From Lucifuga dentata (lineage: Eukaryota; Chordata; Actinopteri; Ophidiiformes; Bythitidae), in assembly GCA_014773175.1 (NCBI GenBank), contig VXCM01000825.1:220882-284881 (forward strand): a stretch of DNA of 64,000 bases. Reading direction: 5' to 3'. Positions within the stretch are counted from its first letter, which is position 1. Each line of letters starts with the position of its first letter. Below the pieces are notes generated by a model. That model was not told the DNA's origin. It ran no database searches and worked only from the letters and a program-made list of their open reading frames with translations. Positions 1-14,168 of this stretch are shown piece by piece. Made by a program: the position numbers and the translations under genes.

Positions 1-2674
<2,674 letters not shown>

Positions 2675-3299
2675 CATCACCAACCCAGCGATGGCAGGCA
2701 GCCCCTCCCCACCTGGCTTACAGGCCCCATTAGAAAGGACTGTGTGGGGCAACAGAGGCTTGTTGATGACTGTGCTCCAAAACTCCCTCCCTCCCTTCTT
2801 CTGACCTCCTCATAGCACCATATCATCAGAGCTCCTGGTTCAACTTCCAGTGCTTCCTCCACAGATCACTCTGTGAACTCTTGACATTGTTTTTACTAAC
2901 AACAACTACCTTTTATTTGGAGAACCCACTTTAATAATGATTTTTTTTAAAAAATGGTTTTGTTAATCTTTCAGTCGTGATGTGAAAGTTGTCCAGTTTA
3001 CTATATATAAATGAAATCTAAATGATATGAAGTAAAATGTTAAATCTGAAACTAATTACACAGCTGTTAAAATCTGATATGACAGATGACTTTATGGGGA
3101 GAAATTAATTTTAAGTAAATCTTATGGTTTGTACCTATTTACAGTTGTCCACATGCAATAAGTTTTTCATTCATCAACATCTAAGGCTCCTAAAATTAGT
3201 ATAACAGTTGAATTAGAAACCTATACAGGGAAAACTAAATGGTCCTCAAACTTTATATAACTTGTCTCTGCATGACTGAAGGCATTGCACAGGAAAGTT

Positions 3300-3305
3300 A
3301 ATAAA
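3300..3305 (+). terminator. Proximal poly(A) signal AATAAA of tmem161b
   Basis: Canonical AATAAA hexamer about 630 bases after the stop codon, followed by T-rich sequence. It is a plausible cleavage/polyadenylation signal; usage cannot be shown from DNA alone. Confidence 0.4.
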
Positions 3306-4900
3306 GAAAATTTATATAGGGATGTTTTTATACGTCACAGACTATTAGTCTGAAGATGTTCATGGCCTCATATTAAATTACCTTAAAGTATTTCGTTCTG
3401 CTTTTTTTGGAGGACTGATAACTGCCATTCTTGAGCCTCATTTTTTATCTTTTGAGAAAAATGTTAGTAATGCAAAATCTGTCTTTTAAACCAAAATAAC
3501 CATTTTTTTTCTTAAATGTTCCAATTCCATATCTATGGACCATGAAAGTGCATGTGAGAGTCTTAAAACAATGCAGTTGGGTCCAGTGTGTCTGTTTGCA
3601 GGAGGAGGGAGGAGCAGTCATCATGGCTGCTGTGGAAGAACGGACAACCCAAGGAGTCGTGTACCTGCAGAGGAGCAAGAGGAGATGATAAACTCACCGG
3701 GAGACTTCTGACTGACCTGAAACTGGTGCATTTCAATGATTTAACGTTAACTTGCCATCAAGTACGAAGCTAGGGGTTTGAATGATTCCAATCATTTTGT
3801 GATGTTGAAATTTCTGTGTTAACCACTCTGGTTTAGACTGAGCCGTGTTGGAAGTGAGGAGAGAATTTCGGGTTCCTGTGATGAGTTAAAGGGAGGACGG
3901 CATATAGGGCTCAGTCAGGGTACAGTATGTGTTTGTGTGTGTGTGTGTGTGCATGAACAAGATCTGTACTGTAGGTCAGCTGTAATCTGAAAGGGCATTG
4001 TGATCAAGAGGAGAGGATATCAACTGCTGATAAGGTAGCACCTTTATGTACTCCTTTCCTACATTGTTTCTCATATTTTTCCATTTATGGCTTTTGAAAT
4101 TACCCTTTGTTTCTTTTCTTTTTTCTAATGGATCAAATTGTAAATTTCTAACATTTGATTTTTAAAATGGTGCCAAGCAAGTTCCCTTGTCCTAATGGCT
4201 GTAGATTAGGTGTCTGCCAATATTTTAAACTACAACTGGACTACAACCATGGGGCCTTCTGTTGTCTGCGAAACTGTAGTGATAACGAGGGAATCAATAC
4301 TTCTGGTGCACAAGAGGACACAATGGTATTTACAGTCACTGCCTACTGTAACAGTTCGATGTGCACACAAACACGGTTCTTTTGCTGAAGAAATACTGAG
4401 CCAATATGATTGTCCTGCCTCAGGAATGTAGGCTACATGGCACCACCTTCATCTCTCATTGTTAGGATTCTCTGGCATTTTATTTCATCATCTATCATCG
4501 AGCTCCAATTCCAGTTCTATGAGTTTTGAATAGAACACATTTTAAGTCGAGCAGCACCATATCACATTTTTATGTTCCTGTTAGCTAAAGTCTTATCTTT
4601 AGTTTGTCTCCGTTGAAAAGATGGAGTATATGCACATGCTGAATGTATCAATCTTGCCTAGTTTCTATGTATTTTTCATGAAAATGGTTATGTTTAGTTG
4701 AATCCCCCTGAACCCTCAACTTGTCTTTTACATTGTTAAAAGCAGCCAGCCACAGCTTGTGTAGTTTGATCAAACAGAATCTAATTTCTCCTAATGATTA
4801 TCTGAGTTAATTTATCTTTTTAACACTTTGTTTTATATTGGAGTGCATGATGATTTAAGTTTTAAAATGTGTTTGACAAATCAATTACAAATTAAGCTTT

Positions 4901-4936
4901 TTTTTTTTTTTTTTTTNTTTTTTTTTTTTTTTTTTT
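4901..4936. repeat. Poly-T tract with N at 4917
   Basis: Long T homopolymer interrupted by one unresolved base. It marks an uncertain assembly join in low-complexity sequence. Confidence 0.85.
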
Positions 4937-5113
4937 GTATGATCTTGTCAGTTGAGAAGTAGCTGGGATACTTGAGGATTCACTGGCCGGATGAGACATT
5001 TGTTTCTTCTGTTTGTTACCACTCAAAGTGTTTATTTTTCATTGTTGGGGTCACAAACTAAATTACACATATTGTTCTTTCATGTATTTATTTCTGTTTT
5101 AGATTTTGTCTTT

Positions 5114-5119
5114 AATAAA
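5114..5119 (+). terminator. Distal poly(A) signal AATAAA of tmem161b
   Basis: Canonical AATAAA in TTTAATAAATTTAAATT, followed by T/G-rich sequence. It is a candidate distal end of tmem161b transcripts. Confidence 0.4.
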
Positions 5120-5324
5120 TTTAAATTATGTTCTTTACTATGTTCTTTTTGAAGGATCTTTACGGTTTTCGTTTCAGTGTTGGGTTCATGATGATAGGTT
5201 AAACTACTAAAAACTTTACATGCTGAATATTAAAATGCCCTCTAGTGACTCATTTTTGGAAATACTGAAACATGATTGGGCCTTTTGGCTCTAGATTTGT
5301 CACTGGTAAACTCACAGCAAGCTG

Positions 5325-5445
5325 CTGTTAGACATTAGCTAAAAGCTAATTAGCTATTTAGCTGGTATATTAGCTAAATTACCTATTTAGCTATTAGGTA
5401 CAATATATTAGCTAACGGCTAATTAGCTATTTAGCTGTTAACTAT
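5325..5445. repeat. TAGCTA / CTAATTAGCTA degenerate tandem repeat
   Basis: The motif TTAGCTA and its variants (GCTAATTAGCTA, TATTTAGCTG) recur about ten times, some as a longer unit repeated about 75 bases apart. The unit is self-complementary, so the array can fold in many registers. Confidence 0.7.
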
Positions 5446-5944
5446 ATTTTCAGTACTTAAAAAATAAATTGTTTCTTTTTCACTCTTTAGCCAGTTCTTT
5501 GTTTTTTGTTTTTAAAAAAACAATCTTGTTGAAGACAATTTTATACCCAGACTGAATCTGGAAAATCATAAAACTGAAAAGGCTTGAATAAAGTGGAATT
5601 ATTTATATACTGGCCTGATGAAAATCATGAGTTAAGTGGACATGACTATGCTGCTTTATGCCAGTGATTCTCAAACTCTTTGACTGTCAGTTTGTTAAAT
5701 ATGGAAACGTTTGATCAAATCCCAGTTTCTTGGTTGGACTCTTAATGGCAAAATGAACAGCCAGTTGTGCTCAGTTGACCTCTGAATGGATCTCTGGTAA
5801 AATAAGTCTTGCTAGTTTCACAGTCAAATAAGGGCAGCATGTGACACATTCCAAGTATTCTTGGTTGGACAGATCTATATAGCAAAATTTGTCTTGTTTT
5901 GCTGAGAGAGCTCTTAGATTCAAATAATTAAAGTAAGGTTATTG

Positions 5945-5992
5945 GTGGGATTTGAACTCACAATCTGCTGTCTTACCAACTGAGCTATGACC
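5945..5992 (-). pseudogene. tRNA-like remnant (truncated tRNA pseudogene or SINE head)
   Basis: Read on the minus strand, the segment has a Pol III A-box-like TAGCTCAGTTGG followed 17 bases later by a B-box-like AGTTCAAATCC. In a real tRNA the gap is about 30 bases or more, so the anticodon arm is shortened or deleted. No clear closed acceptor stem is present. It is best read as a decayed tRNA-derived sequence or the head of an old SINE. Confidence 0.45.
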
Positions 5993-6367
5993 AAGTATAT
6001 CTTGTTCTTTTAGTGGCTGAATGTGCAGGACAAATGCACTGATTTGCCTTTTACAGAGCTGAAGGGTGCAGTCAAATATGCAGTTATAGTAGCAAACTTT
6101 GATGAACTTTGACCCTCAATCAATAACAAGCTTGTAACAGAGTCCTCAGAGATATGATTGTGGTTCCTCCTCCAGCTTTCTCTTTTTACTCCCTCCCGTA
6201 ATGTGTGGTCATCAGCGTTGAAGATGGCTGTGTGGTTAAGCATGTCACCTTTGGAGATATGAGAATGAAACAGTGTTGGATTGAATACCACCTGACACAT
6301 CTATGTCTCAAACACACACAATGGGGCGACAATGACAATGTGATATGAAACAAAACCAAGACATCTG

Positions 6368-6400
6368 AGGGTACAAGGCCAATAAGGGGCCTTGTACCCT
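6368..6400. repeat. Perfect 13-bp inverted repeat, 7-base loop
   Basis: AGGGTACAAGGCC at 6368-6380 is exactly complementary to GGCCTTGTACCCT at 6388-6400, separated by AATAAGG. This would form a stable hairpin in RNA or cruciform DNA. No gene is attached to it. Confidence 0.85.
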
Positions 6401-7325
6401 TAGGCCTTGGGTTCAAAGGTGACACAACACGGTCAATATGATCAAAAACACAAAACTCACTATACCAATAAAACAAAACTCATTACACTAATCACACACA
6501 CACACACACACAAAAAAAAAAATCCAATGAATAAAAAATAAAACAAACAATGAAACAAAAACTACAATCAAAAAAGCATAATATATCATTTACAGTCATT
6601 TGGATAATTCTTGTAGGTTCCACAGAGATCAGTTACAAATAAAAATCGTCAACATGTTTAAAGGACCATATCATCCATATTGCATGGTTGAGCATAATAT
6701 ATAAAATTTTCATATATGTAAGGTTACTGACAATCATTTCATTTCCAAGAGTATAAAACCATATTTCAGCTTTGCTGATACTTGCAAAATCTCTTAATGT
6801 TTCAAAATCAAAATCCAAGCGATACACCCACCTTAAAAATCAATGTTTCACCTGTTAATAGTCACACAGCCTTATGAAGTCACGGTTGTTAAAATTTTTT
6901 GATAAACGCAGGTTTTCTTTTGGGACTATATTGCCCGGTGGAGACATACATTCACACCACGCTTTTTATTGTGCTTAAATGCTAAAATTACAAAACTTCG
7001 AAAAAACCTGCATACATGTGTTGTTCTCAATGATGGATTACCTATCCCAAGAACATTTCAAGTATCAGTAAGTTGATTTTAGGAGCGTACCAGAATGAAC
7101 TGAGACCAAAATGGGTGGTGTGGTCCTTTAATGATAAAACTGCAACTTTACAAAAATGAACTATTTTGACTTAGTAAATTATACGTAAAACCACTTTGTA
7201 ATGCTATTATGAGTCTGATTTGCTATTAAAGTCTTTATATAAAAGCAGATTTTGTCTGAGTTTGTTTGGCCTTGGTAGAGGTATTTGGGCTAGTAAGTTC
7301 TTTGTAGCCAATAGAATTGTCAGTA

Positions 7326-7338
7326 TGACCTCTGACCT
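7326..7338 (-). promoter_or_regulatory. DR1 nuclear-receptor motif
   Basis: TGACCTCTGACCT is the complement of AGGTCAGAGGTCA, two perfect hexamer half-sites with one spacer base. This is the consensus bound by RXR heterodimers, HNF4 and COUP-TF. Binding is inferred from the motif only. Confidence 0.4.
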
Positions 7339-8300
7339 CTCTTATAGTGATTTTAATATAAAAATATTGCTCTATGCAGCTTTAACGGGTATTATTAAGT
7401 GTTATACCTTGTTTTTACACCATCACCGTGGCCATGAAATGTGTCCCTGTGGAAACTGGCATTGTTTTAGGCTCTTGGTGGCCTTCAATTTGTTGTTCTC
7501 AGCTTGCCATCACTATCTTGTGGGAATGGTTAGTAGAAAATACAGAAGGATGAAATGACAAATGCTTCTAAACTCCCCTTAATGCACACAACTCTACAGA
7601 TATAATATCGGGCCAGTTAATACAGGCTTTGAGTGCCATTGTCTACAAGAGCGGGAAAACTGGGCCAATCTATTCATTCATAGGTAGACAGATCAATAAG
7701 ACAGCCCCCAAAAAAAATCAGTGGAGAGGTTCCTTTATTCCTCTTGAGTGGCGCCTATTCACAGAGGTCCCTGCGCCACACTGAGGCATGGAGCTGCTCT
7801 TTAAGAAGGGGACCAGAGACCCCCACTCCTCCATCCCACACACAGCAAGATGAACTGAGAACTTTCTGGAGGGGTGGAGTGATAATAGTGGACTTCTGAA
7901 TGGGGATCCCATCCTTGTGTTGATTGTGAGAAGCGGCAGCAGTACTTCATGACTGACCTGACCTTGTATGGTGAATGCAGTAAAAGAGGACACTTTATTT
8001 TTTTATGAAGTGCTCTGACCCGTTTTCAGAGTTTTTATACTTTTTACTTTTTTTTTTTTTAACAATAACACCTCTTCTCTTCTTCTTCTTTTCCTTTTGG
8101 CTTTTCCCTTTTCCCTTTTTACAATAGCGCCTCAAAATTATATATATATAAAAAAAAGAAAAACAAGTTTTCCTGTTGAATTGAATGCCAAGACTGGCAT
8201 TGGCATTGGCTGAATGAAAACATTTTAGGACAGGAAAAGATTTTAATTGTGAACATTCATGAATTCCCTATTATAAAAATAAAAATCATTGCAGAAGATC

Positions 8301-8464
8301 CTGTCAATTTTTTTTTTTTTTTTTANATTTTTTTTTTTTTTTTTACACAAAGCATGTCTTTACCATGACAGCACAAAACAATCCTTTGGAAAACTGGCAT
8401 TTTATGAAAAATACAATAGCAGCTTTCAAGTTAATAACTAATACTATATATATGTGTGTGTATA

Positions 8465-8497
<33 letters not shown>

Positions 8498-8515
8498 GTA
8501 TATACATATATATAT
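8301..8515. repeat. Poly-T tract with N at 8326 and (TG)n/(TA)n repeat
   Basis: A poly-T run containing an unresolved base is followed at about 8445-8515 by mixed TATG/TG/TA dinucleotide repeats. Open frames here are repeat translation artefacts. Confidence 0.85.
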
Positions 8516-11400
8516 TCTGTACAAATGGTAACACAAATTGGAAAAACTTTTTTGTATTTTTTATTAACTGATATTATTCCCACAAGCAATTTTCAGTATA
8601 TTTGTGCTGTTTTCTTTTTTCTTTTTTTTAGTTTTTAGTGACACTTAAAGTGGATAATGACAAAAGACAGGAAAAATATCATTAAAAATATCAGCAAGGA
8701 CTGTTCCATATGTTAAATAATAATGAATAATAGAGAAGTAACAGATGCTGTAAACAACATGCATACAAGAGATTATTTGTTAGATTATACTGCTGTTGGA
8801 TTCATGTTGGGATTAATTGTAATAGGTGATGGACCATCATGGCAACTTGTGCTCACAATTAAAACCATTTTCTATTTTTGCTTTCATGTATGTTATCCCA
8901 GTGTCATATGATATGACCCATTTATCATCCCTACATATGGGAAATATTGTTCATTTATATGTTGTCTGGCTGTTGTGGCCTAATTGAGTTCAATTTATAC
9001 TTGTTACCAGAAAAGAAAAATGAAAAAAAAAGAAAGAAAGAAGAAAGAAACAAAAAGAAGAGATAAGCCTCTTACCGAGCAAAGCAAATGTAAATCTACT
9101 CATGGCTAAAATCTGGGGTCCACTGACTTGTGCTGGAGAAATGAAATGGCTGATCACCCTTGTGGTAATCACCATTGCTATTACATTAATTCATTCTGAA
9201 ATGAACATTGTTCCTTTGGGGTTTCCATGCTTCATTGTTGTAGGCCTTTAATTAGCAGCCTCCTGATAGACCCTACCAGCCAGCCACTGCTACAGCTTCT
9301 CCAAAGTGTGTAATGTGCGTGCCTGCACAGATCTATACATTTAGGGTTTCAATTAATGGCTTCTTTTTGACACTTATTTTCAATTTTATTTTGTCTTATT
9401 ATTCTTAATGCATGTGTTGTGGTGAGAATTCAATAACATAAAATCTTCTGAAGCATCATATGAAAACCACATACAGTGGAAAAGTGCCTCCTCTGTCTTC
9501 ATGCATGAAAGAAACTGGCCTATATTTGTCAACCTTTTCAACAATAACACAAGCCACAATTCATTAGTGGCACTTAATTATCTCAATTATCTCTTAATTA
9601 TGTGAAGATGTATTTTGCCTTAGATTTTAACTCGTCATTTGCCCCCCAAGAGCACTGTTTTGTGTTATTTTATTTACCACATAAATTCTTTACCACAGAA
9701 ATTGTGTTTAAAAATCAGTTTGACAGATTAATGGCATAAAACAGCTCTACTCCACAGCTTTCATGTCTTTCTCTTATCATGTGCAAAAGCTGAATACTAA
9801 AATCTCAGAGAACTAACTGATTTTTCAAAGACTCACAAATTAATGAACAGTTAGATTTTTTTTTAAATGTTGCCCTGTCCCCCCCCCACCCCCTTTTTTT
9901 TTTAAATCAAAATGTAGCATTTTAGATGTCCTCCTTAACAATTACAACCAACAGAGGTGACTGCCCCCTAGTGCCATCACCTGAGTGTGACAGCGTAAGT
10001 AAGGGGAGGGGAGAGCCTGCTTGCTTTGAGCATTAGCAGAATGCCATCTTTTCAGCTGCCATCCAATCAGAAAGCAGCTGGGTAACATGTTCATACATTC
10101 ATTGGAACTAGGTGGTGAATGCAAATCTTCAGAGATCAAGGTTTCTCCTTGGCAATGGTGCAGCACTTGTTTATGTCCTTTCATGTCCTAATGATGATGG
10201 TGATAAAAAAGAGGGGAGGGCAGGCCTCAGACTGAGCCAAGGAGGAAGAGCATGGATGAGATCTTTGATATGAAATGCTGCATCATATGACATTAGTGTC
10301 ATTCATAGAGTAGTTTGATTGACAGTTTATTAGAAAATGGTGAGAAATGGCACCATTGTCTTCATCCATTTTTCATCTTTGAATTGCTGACACTTTCATG
10401 CACTTTGGGCAAATGTGGTGATCAAACAAGGACAAAGGAGCTGCAGCTACAGAATGTTTTTTGCTCTGGATTTTTCCTCTAATGAAAGAATTAATAGACT
10501 AACATATTTCTATAACTGCTTCCTTTTGTGATGCATAATAAACACCTAGAAACATACTCACACATGCATTATTTTGCTTCAGAGACCTTGTTCTGCATGC
10601 CTCAGGTCCAGCAGATTTAATTTTCTGTGTTATATTATATTAGGCTGATAATGCACATTGCATTCATGGAGCACTTCAACCTCCAGGTCCTCTCACACAT
10701 TACTTTAAAGCCAGCCATGTTCCTAATTAAGGCAGTGCAGCTGTCCACTGTGTGCAGGAAATGTAAAACTGAATGAAATGAAGGCAGCAAATTCTTAAAA
10801 TTGCATTGGATATAGGAAAAAAATTATTTTAAACCCATCAGTGAATTTGTAACATAAATACAATGAATGATTTCTGCATAATTGTGATGACTATTCTTGG
10901 AGATCAATTCTGATGATAAGTGTAGGGATATTTCTTTTGTCTGAAAATATTTCATAACCATGCACTATCACATTGTCTTTGTGTTTCAGTGGCTCCACAA
11001 TACATCACAAATCCTATTTTGCCTTATCTTGGGTTTATTTGGACCTTAATATTTTTCACTGTAGTGTTCAGTTCACTGGATTTGAATCTGCAAAAAGATA
11101 AAAAGGCATCAATGGTACCATGTATGAAAAATAAAACAATAAAATTGAGCAAGACTCTGTATATTGTGTTATATGTATGTGTAAGATAAGAAACAAATTA
11201 AATTAGAGTAAACCAGTGTTTTCCAGGAAGTACAGCCCTTCATTGGTAGGTTTTAGCTTAGATTACTGTAGGCAAAGTCACGATACTATTTGGGGTAATT
11301 TACATAAATGTGTAATCTTGTCACCCAAAATAACATTTGAAAGATGACCTTGTTCTGAGAGTTAATTTGCTGTTTGATCCTGTTTTGTCTATGAGAAGGT
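8516..11400. other. Intergenic segment, nothing recognised
   Basis: AT-rich unique sequence with short homopolymer runs (C/T near 9880-9902). No exon, RNA gene or transposon domain could be identified. Open frames are short and look like chance. Confidence 0.65.
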
Positions 11401-11427
11401 CACATACTGGCACCATGTTGCTTTATG

Positions 11428-11440
11428 TGACCTCTGACCT
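11428..11440 (-). promoter_or_regulatory. DR1 nuclear-receptor motif
   Basis: A second exact TGACCTCTGACCT. It sits in an unusually GC-rich unique block (about 11400-11540) beside a (CA)n/(GA)n microsatellite. A 13-base match to the RXR/HNF4/COUP-TF consensus; function is inferred. Confidence 0.4.
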
Positions 11441-11547
11441 CTCGCTGCGAGCCGATGAAGCGCATGTCGACCACTGGGAAGGGCAACGGGTCACTGCAGT
11501 CACTTAGAGTAATCCCAAGGGGAAAGTAGCCCTTGCACCCAGACACA

Positions 11548-11549
<2 letters not shown>

Positions 11550-11605
<56 letters not shown>
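11550..11605. repeat. (CA)n-(GA)n compound microsatellite
   Basis: An uninterrupted CA run passes directly into a GA run. The open frame on the minus strand reads through it as Cys-Val and Ser-Leu repeats and is an artefact over this part. Confidence 0.9.
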
Positions 11606-11610
<5 letters not shown>

Positions 11611-11743
11611 CTCCAGTCCATTCCAGCACACAATCTGCTGCAAAGACATAGAAGTGTGATTGTAAAAGAGAAGTAGTGTTTGTTACTAAGATGCAGAATA
11701 CATAATTAAGATGTACTGTATATGCATCATGTTTTCACAATGT

Positions 11744-11759
11744 TCTCTCTCTCTCTCTT

Positions 11760-11810
<51 letters not shown>

Positions 11811-11828
11811 GTGTGTGTGTGTGTGTGT
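11744..11828. repeat. (CT)n-(GT)n compound microsatellite
   Basis: About 65 bases of CT dinucleotide with small interruptions pass into GT repeats. The leucine/serine-rich frames across it are not genes. Confidence 0.9.
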
Positions 11829-12766
11829 CTTAACCATGTTCAGTGTTTTTAAAAGCCAGCTCCATATAGACTCAAGAGACCAACACAAGAGAGAGACTGC
11901 TCCACACAAATGCAAAAAACTGAAAAGCAAAGTTCTTTTTGCTTTGCAATATTTCACTCAAGAATATGAAAAAGGAACCTCTATAGAAAAATGCACCACA
12001 CTTCTATCATTATCAATTTTGTTTCTAATAAAAGACTCAGAATTATAGATCACTTTTAGCCATTAGAGAGGGAACATAACATAAAAATGCTCCATTCCTT
12101 TTGAAGGTGTTTCTTTTATTCATCCTACAAAAAGACTATTATCTGGCAGTGGTGAATGCATATTAAGTAAGAAAAGCAACAATCATTCATCTTCTATAAT
12201 GCATAGCTGTAAATTATGGCATTATCTCTGCTGGCATAGAGGGAAGAAGAGACACAGGAAAGAAGGGCCAAGGTGGAGAGGATGGAGAGTGTTGAAAAGA
12301 AAGAAAGAAAAGGGTGTGAAAAAAAACACACACCCACCCCNCCCCCACCCTGTCCCTTCAGCTTGGAGTCAGTGAGAAAGATTATACTTGGCCTTATCCA
12401 GTGAGCCTGTCAGATTTATTTCCAATATCAAGGGACTCTGCTGTTTCTAGCCCCATCCATCAGAACCCTGTCTGGGTTTCTCTGTGGTCAGAGTCCTGGG
12501 CCAAGGCAGGATGGAGGGCAGAAGGCAGTTGGAGGAGGTGTGTGTATGTGTTGGTAGGGAAGGGGAGGGGCATCTGGAAGAAAAGTGGTTGCCAGGGTGC
12601 ACAGGCCCGTGGCATTCTCCACCGTCTGGCATCCCAGTGTGCAATGGGAGCAGTAGTCCTCAGTAAGTCACCAGTGGAGGTGAAAAGCACTGTCACCGAG
12701 ATGAAAGAGGGCTTCCCCCCTTCCTCTGATCTGTGAGAGAAAAATGGAAAAGACAGGGACAAACAG

Positions 12767-12798
12767 GAGAGAGAGAGCGAGAGAGAGAGAGAGAGAGN

Positions 12799-12829
<31 letters not shown>
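12767..12829. repeat. (GA)n microsatellite with N at 12798
   Basis: Long GA run interrupted by one unresolved base. The true length is unknown. A nearby C-run also carries an N at 12341. Confidence 0.9.
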
Positions 12830-12833
<4 letters not shown>

Positions 12834-13026
12834 AGAGGCCGTAAAATCGCTGTCACTGTATTTCATGTCAATATGTCTTCCATTTGAAATCCTTATTATT
12901 GATTGGGTGTGGAAAAAAGGGATGTGGTTTCATTGTTCAGAGAGATGTTCCTCACACACACACACACACACTATCCCCTCATCGGGTGTCTGTGCTACAC
13001 TAGCCAACCCTGTCGTTCTGAACGAT

Positions 13027-13039
13027 GTAACCTAGCAAC
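13027..13039. promoter_or_regulatory. RFX X-box-like inverted repeat
   Basis: GTAACCTAGCAAC fits the RFX X-box form (GTNRCC, 0-3 bases, RGYAAC) at every defined position. RFX factors drive ciliary and MHC-II genes. It lies in non-coding DNA about 10 kb downstream of tmem161b; function is inferred. Confidence 0.35.
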
Positions 13040-13652
13040 TATTTAATTAAAATAGCATCAGCAAGGATAGAACATTTTTTCCCCTCCTTTGCAAGGATTT
13101 CCTCCAATCTCAGTGCTTCTCAGAACACCATGAATCAAAACTGACGCCATGTCTGCCACTGTATTGTACTCCCCGCATTTCCTCCTTTAACTCCCTTGTT
13201 TCTACATTTCAACTCATATATGTATGTGATGTCAGATGTGCACCCGGTATGCTTAAGTGACCCAAGATTTAATGCAAGACATTATCGTACCATAGAGTTG
13301 TACAAACAAGGCCATCACCTTTCTGTCCTTCAGAATAGTCTATCAGGAATATAGAATGCCTCCTCTCCAAGCTGTCCTCCTCCCCTCCTCGTGCCTCCTT
13401 TTCTCTTTGTATGCCAAATCACAGCACCCTCTGTTTCGACCTAAAAAGAGGCGCCTCTTACCATGCTCTACATGTGTGCCAAGCTCGGGCAGTGTGGCGC
13501 AATTAGAGGAAATGTAAAGCAGCTCCACATGTCAGCGTACATCAGCCTCACTGTCAGTCAAACCACATACATGACTCCTTTACACTGAGAAACAAACAGA
13601 AGAGCAATATTCTAGTTCAGGGCTGTCAAAACACAAGGCCTGAGCTCCATTG

Positions 13653-13659
<7 letters not shown>

Positions 13660-13684
<25 letters not shown>

Positions 13685-13825
13685 GTCTGTCTGTTTCTGC
13701 TCTGTCTTTATCTGCTTTTTTCTCTGACTAATGGATACTCCAATGTGTCATAGAGCAGTAAAGTTATATGTCCTTTCCTGATTTTCTGTAATGTAGTGCA
13801 CTGTGTGGTACAGGGGCTGCAAAAT

Positions 13826-13873
<48 letters not shown>
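13660..13873. repeat. (CT)n at 13660-13684 and (CA)n at 13827-13873
   Basis: Two separate simple repeats about 140 bases apart, with unique sequence between. Confidence 0.85.
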
Positions 13874-13874
<1 letters not shown>

Positions 13875-14092
13875 CTCTTTTCTCTTGATAGGAAGACCTC
13901 TGTCATTACTTAAGAAGCAATGCAGGAAAAGTCATGGTAAATGGCTTTAATAATCCTCCCTCCAAATGGGCACACCATAGGTTTGAGCTCCACTTCACAT
14001 ACATTCATGCTTTCCACCAAAAGTGACTGATTTCTACCATTTATGTCCCTCCTTCCCCCTTTTCCTCACACACATTATTTTCATTTCTGCAG

Positions 14093-14168
14093 GACCACAA
14101 AACTGCTTCTGACTCTCAATTCAAACGGACATTTAAGACCAGTGAAAATGGAAGAGCTTAAAAAAAAG
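14093..14168 (+). other. Possible orphan spliced exon (76 bp)
   Basis: The segment is bounded by a strong acceptor (long pyrimidine tract, then TTTCTGCAG) and a perfect donor (AAG then GTGAGT). One frame is open throughout and gives about 25 residues ending in EELKKK. No partner exon was found, so it could belong to an unannotated lncRNA or small gene, or be a chance match. I do not recognise the peptide. Confidence 0.25.

Larger units (their letters stand above)
2675..5119 (+). other. tmem161b: tmem161b 3' UTR / downstream region
   Basis: Non-coding sequence follows the stop codon. AATAAA signals occur at 3300-3305 and 5114-5119, so the 3' UTR is probably about 0.65 kb, or about 2.45 kb if the distal site is used. 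It contains a short (GT)n run near 3926-3951 and a poly-T tract with one unresolved base at 4917. Small open frames here (for example at 3588-3773 and 4155-4431) look like chance. Confidence 0.5.
5120..8300. other. Intergenic segment, no gene seen
   Basis: AT-rich unique DNA without a recognisable gene. It holds an AT-rich TAGCTA minisatellite (about 5325-5445), a tRNA-like remnant (5945-5992, minus), a 13-bp inverted repeat (6368-6400), a short (CA)n near 6494-6512, and a DR1-type motif at 7326. The 112-codon open frame at 7220-7558 resembles no family I know and is probably chance. Confidence 0.7.

Noticed and set aside
3588..3773. Small ORF with good start context (MAAVEERTTQGVVYLQ in another frame) in the tmem161b 3' UTR
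   Set aside because: Only about 20 codons, no splice partner or conservation evidence.
7220..7558. 112-codon open frame on the plus strand
   Set aside because: No domain, no splice context, atypical for a fish protein; in AT-rich non-coding DNA.
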